From assembly GCA_963576475.1 (NCBI GenBank), contig OY754964.1, forward strand, positions 48,124,861 through 48,188,860: DNA of 64,000 nucleotides, written 5' to 3'. Source of the stretch: Molanna angustata (lineage: Eukaryota > Arthropoda > Insecta > Trichoptera > Molannidae). Position numbers and translations under genes: made by a program. Positions 1 through 14,155 of the stretch are shown piece by piece (the stretch's first letter is position 1; every line of letters starts with the position of its first letter). The notes beneath the pieces were generated by a model. It did no database searches. It had not been told where the DNA came from and saw only the letters and a list, made by a program, of their open reading frames with translations.

Positions 1-1440
1 ATAATGATTAGGTATTCAAATTATATACCTAAATAATTTGAAAAAAATAAGTACAAAATTTTTCCAAAAAAAATGAATTTGTGCGGAAAACTATTGTATT
101 TGCATATCTACTATACATATTTAAAAATAAAAATCATTTTTTACTCCGCATTTTTATGTAAAAGGTTTTGTAAAATGAGATATATTTATTGAATTTTCAT
201 TTGTATCAAAAGATAATTAATTTAAAATAAAGCTCTATCTTGCTGTTTTATTTAAAAAACTTAACTATTTTTGCATTAAATAGTACTGCAACCTTTTAAT
301 TTATACTTGATAATATAAAAAAATACACATATAAAATGGAATGACAATAATAATATTTATATTATTTTTATATCATTATGATATTAATATAAATATTTCT
401 TCTATCAGAGATTCATTTCATATTGATGTAATACTTTTCTCTACAAAATCAACAAGAAAAACAAACACGTTTTTAGAAATAATTCCCCAGAAGGAAAAAT
501 AGTCCACCACAGCAAAATAATATAATATCGCAAAATCGCTAATAAATCGCTACTTATCTTTTTTGTGGGATAAGTTTTTCAAGGCAGGCTGAATAATTCT
601 TCCCAACATGTACGATGTACACATATCTGATTTTCATTTTTTAAATGGCATTTCTCGAATGTTCTTCTTTGATGGTGAAATAATATTATGTACCGAGGAA
701 CCTACTTGTGTATGTATATTTTTTTAAAGGTAGAAAAGGTTTTTCGAACAATCTTTGTGTTTCCGTATTTCACTTGAATCGAGAAAGTTTTCCATTCTTT
801 TTCTTCCATATTATGACTACAATGTTCTGGTGTAATTTTCGGCCTTATTTTTGTACCAGAATGAATATATTGTGAAGCAACGTACGGATCACATAAAAAA
901 TATATCTTTTGTATCCATTTGTATATAAGAATATTCTGGATTTTTTTGTCTTTGAATATGATATTTCTTCATGGTCACAATCCTAAGATTGGTCTGCACT
1001 AAGAAATCACTAATCTCTATTATCCACCAGCATCTTGATCAATTGATAGCTGCTACAGCGCAAATTACTTGGTCATCTGGTCCACAAAACCGTCTCAAGG
1101 GCGACCTCTATGGTTAAACTATCAGTAAATGTGCGAATGAATACAAAAGACAACCTTATTTTTTCAGCTTGAAATGATTAACTAAAAAAAAGATATGACA
1201 AGTAAATTAATCAAGTTAAAAAGTAACAGTTTCAATAATCATCAATACTGTCTTCAAATGTAATACCTGCAATAAATACTACTCACTTCATTTACTAGGT
1301 AATTTTAAATAAGTTTTAGAAGTGAAAAACATATTTATTGAGTATCTAATTCAAAAGATTTATCTTTTTCAAGACCAAAAAATGGAAAACAAATCCTAAA
1401 TATTTTATTATCATCCTTTTTTTTAAAAAAAGAATGAAAA
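1..1440. other. AT-rich DNA, no feature found
   Basis: I see no long reading frame, tRNA head or repeat shared with the rest of the window. The sequence is AT-rich with short homopolymers. A slightly GC-richer stretch near 1020-1110 carries no recognisable signal. Confidence 0.5.
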
Positions 1441-1448
1441 TTTCCTCG

Positions 1449-1597
1449 TAACAAGTTCATATACATACATCCTCATACATTCCCCAAACTAAGCATACAT
1501 GCTTGTTCTATAGATGAACGAGCATTCGTGGGAGGATTCGAACTCGCGACTACTGGTATACTAACCCAGCGCTCTTACTGCTCTGCCACCACCCATT
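1449..1597 (-). repeat. tRNA-headed SINE, family SINE-B
   Basis: Read on the minus strand it has a tRNA-like head with an A-box-like stretch (GGCAGAGCAG) and a B-box (GAGTTCGAATCC), then a body ending in ACAAG-rich tail. The same head and body recur at 4338, 13998, 15196, 34769 and 54349. The head resembles a tRNA but the conserved non-tRNA body marks it as a SINE. Confidence 0.75.
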
Positions 1598-1708
1598 TTG
1601 TGAGAGTGTACAGTCGATTGACTGCATAATTTTTATTTAAAAGGATAATGTAGTCCTGATTTTGAAGTATGCAAGAGAAACGTAGCCGCAGCAGAAGAAG
1701 CGTAGAAG

Positions 1709-1775
1709 TTATTTATTTATTTATTTATTATAATTTACAAAATCATTTTTTTACATAACATGTTGAACGATTGCG
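1709..1775 (-). repeat. TTTA repeat, likely LINE tail
   Basis: Five to six TTTA units are followed by a short segment (aatttacaaaatcatttttt) that recurs at 31690. Elsewhere in the window such tracts mark the 3' tail of minus-strand LINE fragments. No coding part is visible here. Confidence 0.35.
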
Positions 1776-1846
1776 ACTGAAATTTTGTTGTGAAGATAAA
1801 TTTTCGCCGAGAAAATATTGTAAGATGTAAACAAATATCACTTACA

Positions 1847-2026
1847 ATGGAGTGGGCAGGGCATGTCGCCCGAATCACAGACTCCAGACACAGGTGGTAA
1901 CAAGGTGGTCTGTCTGATGATATTAGGCGAGTGGCTGGAGGTGGATATGTATGGTATGCCTAAGATAGGGGGCTGTGGAGGTCTCAGGGGGAGGCCTATG
2001 TCCACTACTGGACGAAAAAGGGCTGA
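1847..2026 (+). pseudogene. RTE-type LINE, C-terminal end, decayed (RTE-B)
   Basis: One frame of 60 codons reads EWAGHVAR near its start and GEAYVHYWTKKG at its end. The better preserved element at 39301-40024 has WRWAGHVARY and EEAFVQEWTGLG at the equivalent places, so this is the end of the same kind of reverse-transcriptase polyprotein. Two in-frame TAA codons (1898 and about 1961) kill it, but no frameshift is needed. After the final stop comes a short GAT-type tail (cgatgatag), usual for RTE 3' ends. The RT catalytic part is absent, so this is a 5'-truncated dead copy. Confidence 0.7.
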
Positions 2027-2194
2027 CGATGATAGAGAGAGTGTGTTTATACTTGTGTACTTGATTGAAGTATGAGTCGCAAAGAAGGATGTTATTGACA
2101 CGTGAATACAATTTAATATAAGGAGTCCAAAACACGTAGAGCATAATATTTGGAGCGAAATATGATTGAAAGAAACAATTGAATTAAGAGGACA

Positions 2195-2277
2195 TATAAC
2201 GCTAAATCTAGTGACTGAAAACATAATATTTTAAAACCGCCTATTGCACTATGAAGTTACGTGTTAGTAAGGGCAAC
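2195..2277 (+). repeat. Short dispersed repeat shared with 35450-35525
   Basis: The segment around 'ttaaaaccgc...cactatgaagt' recurs with a few changes at 35480-35525, and weaker similarity extends upstream in both copies. Only two copies are seen, so the family and its limits are unknown. Confidence 0.4.
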
Positions 2278-2279
2278 TA

Positions 2280-3460
2280 TTGCTGACATTAATAAAGGTT
2301 CATGCGTGATTTAAATTATCGGAAACCCATAATTTGTTGATTTTTTGCATTTTAAGAACAAACCTTACATGGAATGAAAAAACTTAATCGGTTATTCACT
2401 TTGATTTTATGCACTCTATAAGCATATAAAAGATTTATGTCTCTACGACACATAGTTTTGGTGTAATTTAAAAAAAAAAATATGTAAAAAGGATATTTTT
2501 AATAATTTATTTAGGGGATTTTAGGCTGAATTTAAAAATTGTGTAACGAACATTCACTAGAAAAATGTTAAAAAACACTTATGGTATTTTTTCTAGAAAC
2601 ACACTGTTTCAAATATTTGAGGAATTTGATTTGAAATTGGGGTATTTAGATTTATATGGCCCCTTAAACTCAGTTCTGTCTGACAATCCCATGAAGAAAA
2701 TGGTTATAACGTATGTTTAATATACTACATAGGTATCATCAGTCAAGTCTATTCTACCGTAGAAAACATGTGGGGGGTATTACCTAATAAAATATCGGGA
2801 AACTATCCAATCCGTGCTCTGACTCTAAGCTACGTAATCAGACCATTGAATATATTTTTTATAAAATGTGGGGAAAACCAACCCTTTTTGTTGCTTTCCT
2901 GCCGCTGTACAAAATACAATAAACCATCCCAGTAACCTTGAGTACCTACCCATCTTGGGCTTGGAGGGTTTGTTTTGAAAAATCATTTGGAAATTCAAAT
3001 CGATGCCAAACTTTTATCCATCTTTCAAAAATATATTTTATCAACGAAAAATGTGATGGTGTTGCGTCACATGAAATATTTTTTTATGACGCCATTCTCT
3101 TTTTTCATTTTCTTTAAATTATCAATAACATTGGACATTGAACATATTACTTGGAATAAAAATATGAGCAGTACAAAGACAAATTCTGAGAATTATTAAC
3201 TACACTTTTAAATATTTTTAAATTCTTAGCGCGATTTTTTAATAATATTTGATATGATTTGATATACGATTCCGAAGTGATTATAAATCCCCAAATGCAA
3301 ATACAAGACAAATACAAATATTACATTTATTTTGTAATCAAGGATTTCAAAAAATTCAAACAAGAACAAAAATACATTAAAAAATCTTAATTGGTGTTTG
3401 TAATGGTGTATGTTTTTTTTTTATTTATTTTGATATATTGACCAAAATTGTTTCAAATAA
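2280..3460. other. No gene seen
   Basis: AT-rich. A 74-codon open frame at 2975-3199 has low-complexity composition and no recognisable motif, so I do not call it a gene. Confidence 0.45.
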
Positions 3461-3462
3461 AG

Positions 3463-3650
3463 TAAGGCGTTCGGATTCTGCACGGGCGTCCTGAGTTCGA
3501 TTCCCAGCAGAGGAGAAATTTATTTAAATTTATTTCTCGTGATAATATTGCTTCTCTGGGCTAAAAGCACTTGTTAATTGTAAGAAATTGCCATACGGCG
3601 ATAAACTCGCCATTTGCGCAGAGTGCAAGGAAGTGTTCATTATTATTTTA
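3463..3650 (+). repeat. tRNA-headed SINE, family SINE-C, 5'-truncated
   Basis: It contains the B-box (GAGTTCGATTCCCAGC) and the family body (gagaaatttatttaaatt, attgccatacggcg, actcgccatttgcgcag) ending in a TTA-rich tail. The A-box part seen in other copies (TGGCACAGTTGG) is lost or decayed. Other copies: 30363, 51065, 56691, 59612 and 63931. Confidence 0.75.
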
Positions 3651-3659
3651 TGATAAGTA

Positions 3660-4335
3660 TGTATGTAAATAAACAAAAAAATATACAAGATACGTAAAAA
3701 AGTAATGATCTCCCATCCTACCCTAAAAAGATTAACGACTTGACGTTACGTATGTAAATAAATTATAAAAAAAACATCTGGGTTTATTAATAAATCTTAT
3801 CCAAAGGATCCTGTTTTTTAAATAAGAAATAACATATTCCACACATACCAAATAATAATATTCTATGTCATTCCAAAACAATTTAATGTTTAGGACCATA
3901 AATTATTTTGAAAACCATTATGTTTAACCAACGGAAATTAGCTTTCTGGTTATAACGGAAATTCCTTTAAATGCATCACAACCGGATTTTTAAATAATTC
4001 ATAAAACATATTGAATTCAACGCCGCGCCTATAGCATTACATTACATACATTCTCTTTGTTATCTGACCGGATAAGGTTATGATAATTTGATTTGTATGC
4101 ATATATTCATGTTTTGATATGGGAAAATACTTTCGGAGAGTTGTGAAAAATCTAGAATATGATAATGAGAATAAACATAAAAATGTGCTAGCTGCGAGGA
4201 ATATGAGTATCCATTGTACAAAAAGGTTCGCTACTGTTTCCACGGCATAGGTATGATCAATATTTTCATTCGCCACGACGACATTGGTTTGCATGACTTT
4301 TTTACCATGAATTTTTAATTAAATTAATTTTATCG
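3660..4335. other. No gene seen
   Basis: AT-rich. An 85-codon minus-strand open frame at 4037-4294 looks hydrophobic in its middle but has no family motif and no supporting context. Confidence 0.4.
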
Positions 4336-4337
4336 GA

Positions 4338-4487
4338 TGGAAGGTGGCGGAGTGGTTAGCGCGCTGCGTTAGTAATCCTGTGGTCGCGTGTTCGAATCCT
4401 ACCACGACCGATTTTGTTCACCTATAACATAGTTTAGGGAATGTTTAACACTGTATAAAATTATTTACTTGTAACAAGGACATATTC
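4338..4487 (+). repeat. tRNA-headed SINE, family SINE-B
   Basis: The plus strand carries GGCGGAGTGGTTAGCGCG (A-box) and GTTCGAATCC (B-box), then the shared body ending in 'acaaggacat'. The spacing of the two boxes matches a pol III internal promoter. Confidence 0.8.
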
Positions 4488-4645
4488 ACTATTTAAAAAA
4501 TATAAACCTATATGATAAATTTGTATTATGAAAAAAAAATCCTGTTCAACAAGAATTTGAATATACATCCGCTGCTATGAACAATATCAATAGATATTTG
4601 AAACAAATATAGGTATTGAAAAAAATTCAAATCGGGCCTCTAAAA

Positions 4646-4787
4646 AACGTGTCATTTAACTCGAGAAAAGAAACAAGAAAAGATAACTTAATGTATGGAA
4701 ATGACAGTTGTCACGTGACTGGCAACTGTCACTTCCATACACTGAGTTATCTTTTCTTGTTTCTTTTCTTGAGCTAAATGACACGTT
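4646..4787. repeat. Foldback hairpin, about 70-bp arms
   Basis: The left arm (4646-4716) and right arm (4717-4787) are near-perfect reverse complements from AACGTGTCATTTAACTCGAG outward-in to a CACGTG centre. There is almost no loop. This is the form of a very short MITE or a foldback element; no other copy is seen in the window. Confidence 0.8.
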
Positions 4788-4929
4788 GTCTAGGGAGGCA
4801 GTTCCTTCTGATGTTTGGGAAACTTTGGAAATACGACTCACTCGCTGAAGTGAAATGTGACATTGACAGTCAAAGATTGTCAAAAATTAAAAATATTTAA
4901 AAAAATACATATCTTGTAAACCACACACA

Positions 4930-5300
4930 CAAACGTGGTAAAACGATATATGATAGAAAACGAAATGAGGATAATAGACGAGAATGTGATATCGTACGAT
5001 GAAAATAAATACCGTGGGGTGGTATGGCAACATAGAAAGAACGAGTTATGATGAACGAGTCTGAGAAAAAAAGGATATAAGGCTGGTAAAGGAGGAACGA
5101 AAAGTAAAGGTCGGCCAAGGAAAAGTTGACACGATCGCACAAATGGAATTTTGAAAGATGGAGACGTTAGATGTAAGAATAGCAAAAGAGCGTGTATGAG
5201 ACGATGCATGGAGCGAGAAATGCGTGTCAATAGAGAGGAGTCTGGCGTTCGGTTCTCTCTGCCTACCCCAAATAGGGAAATGGTGTGATGGTATGGTTAT
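4930..5300 (+). pseudogene. RTE-type LINE 3' end, heavily decayed (RTE-A)
   Basis: Pieces in different frames match the better copies at 6570 and 23300: an RTIYDR..RNED-like stretch near 4935-4980, an ILKDG-like stretch near 5148, and the closing TCTGGCGTTCGGTTCTCTC and CTGCCTACCCCAAATAGGG followed by GTGATGGTATGG. Several frameshifts and internal deletions separate them. It is a 5'-truncated, dead LINE end; the RT domain is missing. Confidence 0.7.
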
Positions 5301-5760
5301 AGATGGCATATCTCGCATATTTTTCTGTAATTTGTATGATATATGGTCGACATGGTTAACATTGTGGTTAGTCATTTATGTATCACCGTTTTGATGGTTA
5401 AATTGTTTCTTTGAATCCTTCAAAACCTTCATCCGTGTTTCTTTCTTTTTGTGAGACCATAACCACAAATCCCACCATTAAAGAAAGCATCTTTTAGCTT
5501 TATCAATTTTCTTAGAAAATGTTGTTTTATTGTGATATTCATGAAATAAGACGTTTGTCGACATGACAAATAGATAGTTCTTTTTTAATAACGATATCCA
5601 ATTTAATGCTGTTTCAAGTATAAAAAAAACGTTATTCTTCTTCTTGACGTGTCACGTAAGGTCCTCATAATTTTGAAACCCTTTTGATAAAAAAGCTATT
5701 GTGTCCTGTAACAGCTTCTCCACATTTATAATCAAACGTGAAATTCTGAACATTTTTTGT
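5300..5760. other. No feature found
   Basis: AT-rich sequence without long frames or repeats shared elsewhere in the window. Confidence 0.4.
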
Positions 5761-5764
5761 TTAA

Positions 5765-5925
5765 AAAACGCCCTTTTTACACCCTTTTAATTATTAACTT
5801 CACCTATCTGTCCGTACTGAAATTTTTGAAAGTTAGAGATCTACAAATTCCAGAATTTGTATATTCCCGATGACGATGAGATTAAAATTTCCAGCTTGAT
5901 TTATTTGATATTTTGATAAAATAGA
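5765..5925 (-). repeat. Repeat family G
   Basis: Its reverse complement matches 57575-57775: the block with 'cggacagataggtgaagtt' and 'aaaagggtgtaaaaa', and the 'gggaatatacaaattctg' block, occur in the same order. No coding frame. The element type is unknown. Confidence 0.55.
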
Positions 5926-5929
5926 GTTT

Positions 5930-6565
5930 TGTATTTCATACAAAGTAAACTTATTGTATAAAACCAGTAGTATTTTCATGAATTTCTTTTAACATTTTTT
6001 GATTTACTCTTTTTATTTAAATTGTTTACCATAATAATGGATTTTTTTATATATATTATAGTCTCAATAATATTTCATATTAAGAATTGGAAACGTGAAA
6101 AACATTTTTATTCGCGTATTGCACTACGCGAAAACAAAAACGCTTATTTTCTGCTTTGTTGAAAAAAAAATATATGATTTTATTTTTTACGGTAAACGTT
6201 TATCGTTAAAATTTCACAATGATGCCGGAATAAATTCTCAAAGTTAAGCATGAAATAAACATATCATAACGAATTAATGTAATTTTAAGTTGATAATTGG
6301 TTTAACAATGTTAAATTGACTATCCTACATACGCATAAAGCTTTATATAAATCTACAGAGTAGGTACCTACATAAGCTGTATACTGTATAGTATTAATTC
6401 AGGCCCCAACTTTTTAATCTTCTCTTAACCCTTACAGATACGAAATCCAAAAGATACAATTAGAAACAGATTAAACTAGTAATACAATTATAAGAACTTG
6501 GATACTTTCTTGCTTTATACAAGTACCGTGTACGCTCGATATTTATTTATATCATGATTAGAAAA
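5930..6565. other. No feature found
   Basis: AT-rich sequence with poly-A/T runs and no supported gene or repeat. Confidence 0.4.
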
Positions 6566-6569
6566 TATT

Positions 6570-7296
6570 GAAAAAAGCGAAAGTAGAACAGAATGCGAAA
6601 TACGAGTGAATAATGAATTACTAGAACAAATGGATGAATATTTGTATCTAGGAAGTATGTTTCAGCGTGATGGAAGACTGGAAAAGGATATAGAAACAAG
6701 GATAACGGCAGCAAATAGGGTGAACGGTGCATTAAGAACAATAATGGCCGACCCAATTAACTCAAGGCCAGCAAAGCTCGCTGTGCACAATGCAATAGTC
6801 GTACCAACATTAATGTATGCAAGTGAGACATAGACATGGCAGAAGACGCATGAAAGTAAAATTAACGCTGTGGAAATGAGGTCCCTAAGACGAATGTGTG
6901 GTAGAACGATCTATGATAGGATAAGGAATGTGGACATCAGACGAGAATGCAAGATTGAAAGAGATATTGTGAGCAGAATGAAAGTAAATACACTACGATG
7001 GTTCGGACTTGTGGAGAGAATGAACGATGAGCGCCTGACAAAGAAAGTATACAAGGTTGAACAGAGTGGAATGAGAGGTCGTGGCTGCCCGAGAAAGAGT
7101 TGGCATGATCATATAAATGAGATTTTGAAAGATGGATGGATTAATATACGAAGTCAGAATAATAGGAGAGCATGTATGACGCGATGCATGGATGTTAATG
7201 AGGCAAAACACGTATGTCAAGATAGAGGTGTCTGGCGTTCGGTCCTCTCTGCCTACCCCAAATAGAGATACGGCGTGATGGTATGTATGTATGCAT
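6570..7296 (+). pseudogene. RTE-type LINE, C-terminal part of the polyprotein (RTE-A)
   Basis: One frame runs from about 6573 to the stop at 7263-7265. It shows YLYLGSMFQRDGRLEKDI, VVPTLMYASET, SLRRMCGRTIYDRIR, RWFGLVERMNDERLTKKV, GRGCPRKSWHD and a closing SVLSAYPK. These blocks lie C-terminal to the RT palm in endonuclease/reverse-transcriptase LINEs and are typical of RTE-like elements common in insects. The frame is interrupted once: TAG at 6831-6833 stands where the 23300 copy has a tryptophan codon (ETWTW), a one-base change. The 3' end runs into GATGGTATGTATGTATG, the family's simple-repeat tail. The endonuclease and RT catalytic parts are absent, so it is a 5'-truncated copy. Assignment to RTE rather than a sister clade is by motif memory. 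Confidence 0.8.
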
Positions 7297-7299
7297 AAA

Positions 7300-8094
7300 A
7301 TGCTACATGGATGACGCTCTTCAGGCTATAAAAAAGTCAACGAAAGCAGAATTTATGTGTGTAGCTCCAATGCGACGGCAGAACCTTCTTGAAATTACTC
7401 CTACCAACAACACAACAATAGAGATGCCCTTGCACCATACTCTAATTTGAAATTCTATGCCGTTTACTTTGACAAATAATCTGTCAGCTCATGTTTCTTT
7501 CATCTAATACAACTGTTAGATATTCGCTTAAGCTTTCCCAAAAAGGAAGCAAAAACGCCAATAAACGGATTGTCGTATCAAAGTTTGATTAATGTAATGT
7601 TATTTTTGGTAAAGTTGACCCGTGTTGCTGACAAAAGATGCCACATCTCATTTCTTCTTAACGAACTACCTTGCTTGAAGTATTCGGATACGATAAGCGT
7701 GCTCGATGGTCCTTTGCATAGCTTATCCGACGTTACATTATAAAAATGTGCCACTAGAAAAAATCTTTCATCGAGATCGTTTGGAAAGCGGCTTACTATA
7801 AAGGTGAAGACACGAATTTTTACTATATTTTTGGTTTGGATTTGTGAGACGGTCGGTTACCATTCTAGCATAGGCATCCGTATATTGGGCAAACCGGAAC
7901 AGCACCACTCTGTGGACTCCGGTTCATATCCTGATGTTTCTCAGCTAAGGCATCTACCTCCTACCCTCATTTTTTCCTTTTATGATGAGGTGCAGTAGAC
8001 CGTATTTATTGTTACGGAGAATGTGTTCCAAGTTCCAAGTAGCCATTTCCTTCTTTTATATAGGATAAAAATCTTCAATCAACATCATAATATG
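7300..8094. other. No gene seen
   Basis: Mixed-composition DNA. A 64-codon frame at 7804-7998 is unsupported. The stretch 7500-7800 is slightly less AT-rich than its surroundings and not repeated here. Confidence 0.4.
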
Positions 8095-9053
<959 letters not shown>

Positions 9054-9190
9054 AATTCTGAGAGGTTCACTGTTTAAACTTGCTATTATTTTTGAATGGT
9101 CAAAATCTATTGTATGTATGTCCTTCTGTGAGCGAGTGTTGTACAAGTGAGGATGTAAGTTTTTTGTACAAGTGAGGATGTAAGTTTTTT
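9054..9190 (-). repeat. Inverted partial copy of the Penelope-like element
   Basis: The minus strand repeats about 120 bp of the element's 3' coding region (equivalent to 11338-11457, from 'acttacatcctcacttgtac' to the 'cagaatttacaggga' block). A 25-bp piece with 'tacaagtgaggatgtaag' is tandemly doubled at 9143-9190. This copy lacks the 4-bp CATA gain seen at 11390 only if the alignment is shifted; by eye it carries the same peptide DFDHSKIIASLNSEPLRIYR. Confidence 0.75.
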
Positions 9191-9191
9191 G

Positions 9192-11744
9192 TTTAAATAT
9201 TATAACATATTTCACCCGTGAAAACATCAAATATAACATAAATAACCTCTACGGTGAGGAAGTGTATCGTTCAACAAAACGATTTGAAAAGTTAAATACG
9301 AAAAGAGCAAAACTTCTATGTGATTTAACTTTCTTACACCGATGTCGTGATACAGAAACAATACCAGTCTCTTTTACTTTAAAAACAAATAGAAAATCAG
9401 TAAAAACATCCAAAATATTAAAAAATACCGGTTTGACTCTAATTCGTGAAGAAATTAAATACATACGGTACAAACTAGATCAAGTGAGTTCTCAACTACG
9501 TGTACTTCATTTAAACCTCGCAAACACATTACATCCAGTGATATGGGATCAACTGAATAATATTGTGCAATATCGTGTTGACACCAATACAACATACACC
9601 ACGGAACGCCAAATAAAGAAATTTACCAACCTACAGAAAAATAAATATTGTCACCAAGCCGCTCTGGATACAAACAAGGTCATTCACAATTTATCAAATT
9701 TTCAACTGAATAATAATGCTATTTCCGTCCTCTCAAAAGGTTTTAACTATGGTGTATCATATAAAACTATTCCTAAAGAAGAAATAATTACAGCGGTTGA
9801 ATCAGCCATTCACAAATGCACCAATAATACTGCCGAAACAATTAGATAAGAAACATGCTCGATTTTAAGAAAAAATACACCACCAAAATGCAATTTATCA
9901 AAACTAGAAATAATAGCCCTCAAAGAATTACGCAACAACAAAGATTTGATAATCCTTCCAGCTGATAAAGGCAATGCCACAGTAGTGATGAACAGTGAAG
10001 ATTATAAATCGAAAATGACCGATATCCTTGAAGACCCAGCATACAAAATACATGCAAGCAACCCAATCACGTATCTTGAGAAAACCACGAAAACTAAAAT
10101 AATGGAAACAAAACTTAGTGATGATATCAAGAAGTCACTTATTCCACGAGAGAAGTCGTCACGCTTTCCAAAATTATATGGTCTTCCAAAAATTCATAAG
10201 AAAGATATTCCTCTCAGACCAATTGTTAGTTCCATTGGTTCGCCGTTACAAATGCTTTCTAAATTCCTCGCGAATATGTTGCAGCCTTATGTAGAATCCG
10301 CAGACTCCTATGTCAAAAACTCAGAACATTTCATATCACTCATCACTGACTTAGAACTGGAAAGTACAGATATTCTTGTGAGTTTTGACGTTGTTTCTTT
10401 ATTTACAAATATTCCAATTAACGAGACACTAGACATAATCAAAGAAACACTCAATACCACAGACGATATTTTAAATTTATTTTATCACTGTTTAAATAAC
10501 ACATTTTTTTTATTACAACAATAAGACATACAAACAAATAAAAGGAGCACCTATGGGTTTGTCATTGTCACCAGCAGTCGCCAACTTATTTATGACGAGG
10601 TTTGAAGAAGAAGTCTTAAAGAAAGTAATACTCAAACCAAAGAAATGGCTAAGATATGTGGATGACACATTCGTAGTATGGTCTCACGGAGAAGAAGAAT
10701 TAAATAATTTTTTGAACACTATTAACAGCATTCATAAAGATATAAAGTTTACAATGGAGAAGGAAAATAACAGACAAATACCTTTCTTAGACGTTTTAGT
10801 GTTAAAAAAAGCAAACGGTAAACTGGGGCACACAGTATATAGAAAGCCCACACACACCGATAGATACCTACACGCAACGTCCAATCATCACCCCGCACAA
10901 ATATGCTCAGTCGCAAAAACACTAATAACAAGATCAAAAAGAATTGCAGACCACGAGCATAAAAAACAAGAATTAGAATACACGAAAAATGCTCTACGTT
11001 GTAATGGTTTCTCAGACTATATAATAAACAAAGCATTAAAGAGTCCAAAAACAGTGAAAGAAAAATCCAATGAAACACCATTATCAACAGCCCGACTACC
11101 ATATATCAAAGGCGTCACCGATAAAATCAGCCGTCTATTAAACAAAAATAACATACGTACCGTTTTCAGCACAACAAATAAAATATCAACCTTTCTAAGA
11201 AACCCGAAAGACATCATTCCACTTGAAGCTCATGGAGTATATGAAATACCGTGCGGATCGTGCAATAAGACTTATGTAGGAAGAACCAATCGAAAAGTTG
11301 AAGCACGAATAGCGGAACACAGAGTCGACATGAGAAACAAAAAACTTACATCCTCACTTGTACAACACTCGCTCACAGAAGGACATACATACAATAGATT
11401 TTGACCATTCAAAAATAATAGCAAGTTTAAACAGTGAACCTCTCAGAATTTACAGGGAAGCTATAGAAATATATAAGAGAAGGGATATAATGAACAATCG
11501 GGACGACGGAGTTCGTTTGCCTAGTACCTGGAAGAACATTTTATATGACAAACAATACAATAATAATATTAATAATACCATAGCGAAAATAACCCCAAAA
11601 CACAACAATAATAATATTAATGTCACAACTAAAATGAACAATAAATCACAACACAAAAATAATGATAAAATATTATTACCAACGAACACGAAAGCAGGTG
11701 GGCGTGTCACAAGGAGCCAATCACGTCGCGCTAACAATATTTGA
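9192..11744 (+). pseudogene. Penelope-like retroelement: RT plus GIY-YIG endonuclease
   Basis: A near-complete Penelope-like ORF. In order: an N-terminal coiled, lysine-rich part (9241-9846); the PLE signature LPADKGNATVVMN (about 9955); RFPKLYGLPKIHKKDIPLRP (about 10165); RT motif A with SFDVVSLFTNIP (10381); motif B GAPMGLSLSPAVANL (about 10540); motif C YVDD (10655-10666); and a C-terminal GIY-YIG nuclease with GVYEIPC, CNKTYVGRT and an EH pair (11234-11390), plus CxxC and a later H/H pair as in the PLE zinc-binding nuclease. Its product would copy RNA primed at nicks cut by its own nuclease. Three lesions: TAA at 9847-9849, a one-base gain after the T8 run near 10505, and a 4-bp CATA gain near 11390. 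The last frame ends at 11742-11744. The frame is open upstream of 9262 and continues through sequence (9194-9240) repeated at 11928-11967. Confidence 0.92.
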
Positions 11745-13092
<1,348 letters not shown>

Positions 13093-13325
13093 AACTTGTA
13101 TATCAACTACATGATGTATATAAAGAGCATTACAAAAATTAGTTAGAAAAAATTCATTCCTAAGCAGAAAAAATATTTTTGAATTCGCGACCAAATGGGC
13201 TCGCACCCAAGTGTCCCGCAGCCAAGTGTCCGCCGCAGCCAAATGTCCGCCGCAGCCAAGTGTCCCGCGGCCAAGTGTCCCGCACCCAAGTGTCCCGCAC
13301 CCAAGTGGCCGCAGCCAAGTGTCCC
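13093..13325 (+). repeat. GC-rich minisatellite with flank, copy 1
   Basis: From about 13199 to 13325 a 12-15-bp unit of the type GCAGCCAAGTGTCCC is repeated about nine times with variants (GCACCCAAG, GCCGCAGCC). It is strikingly GC-rich in an AT-rich region. A 100-bp flank (from 'acttgtatatcaactac') belongs to it, because the same flank and array recur in direct orientation at 16496-16728 and inverted at 16029-16207. Confidence 0.85.
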
Positions 13326-13544
13326 ATTCCGACCGTGAAATACCCATTCACAAAACTAAGTCAATACATAATGCATATACTATAAACAGTCATTATATAT
13401 ATTATGTGCCGAACCTTTTATGATAAACGAAATGGTTTGTTAGATATTAAACGATATTTAGACAATCGGCCTTTTCTTTATAAACAAGATATTTAAAAAT
13501 TTTGTGAATATTTTTTTGTATAAACTAGTTGCATGTTACGCATG

Positions 13545-13760
13545 AGATCCAATTATTGTCGATGGCGATAGTATGTATTCCTAATTGAAGAATGCGTACC
13601 AAACCATAAACACTTAAACACAATTCAATAAATATTTTAAGATGTTTTGTTTTCTATATAAAACATGAAGATAGGATAGTATGGGGGTCAGTCTGTTTTC
13701 CCTACCCAGAATATGAAATAAGCATGATGGTTTATACTGCCTGACAAATTATATGTAACC
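13545..13760 (-). repeat. Repeat family F fragment, inside the arm
   Basis: Shares 'catgagatccaa', 'gcgatagtatgta', 'cagtctgtttt' and 'cccagaatatgaa' blocks, in order, with 21418-21620 and, inverted, with 56400-56615. Confidence 0.7.
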
Positions 13761-13997
13761 TTGTCGTCACTATATTAGGCCCTATTCAGATTCGACTAAA
13801 CATTATATACGGAATTTTAGTATATGAGAAATGTCAAAAAGTTGATTATCTGATTATCATTTTATTCACTCATGATATTTCATTCAAATCTAAAATGCAG
13901 TTTTCGTTGCAACTTAATTTTATTTGTTTCCATCTTTTTAAAATAAAAATACTTTTTTATCATTCGTCTAATAAATTGTTCTGAGGGAGTGTATAAT

Positions 13998-14155
13998 GTT
14001 GATGGCAGAGCGGTTAGCGCGCTGGGCTAGTAATCCAGTGATCGCGAGTTCGAATCCTGCCTCGACCGATTTCGTTCACCTATAGCACAAGCATTTATTT
14101 GCTTATTTTAGGGAACGTATGAAGATGTATATGTACTTGTTTAACAAGGACATAT
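13998..14155 (+). repeat. tRNA-headed SINE, family SINE-B, well preserved
   Basis: TGGCAGAGCGGTTAGCGCGC (A-box) and GAGTTCGAATCCTGCC (B-box) are intact, followed by the family body to 'acaaggacat'. Mirrored at 15196-15353 in the other arm. Confidence 0.85.
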
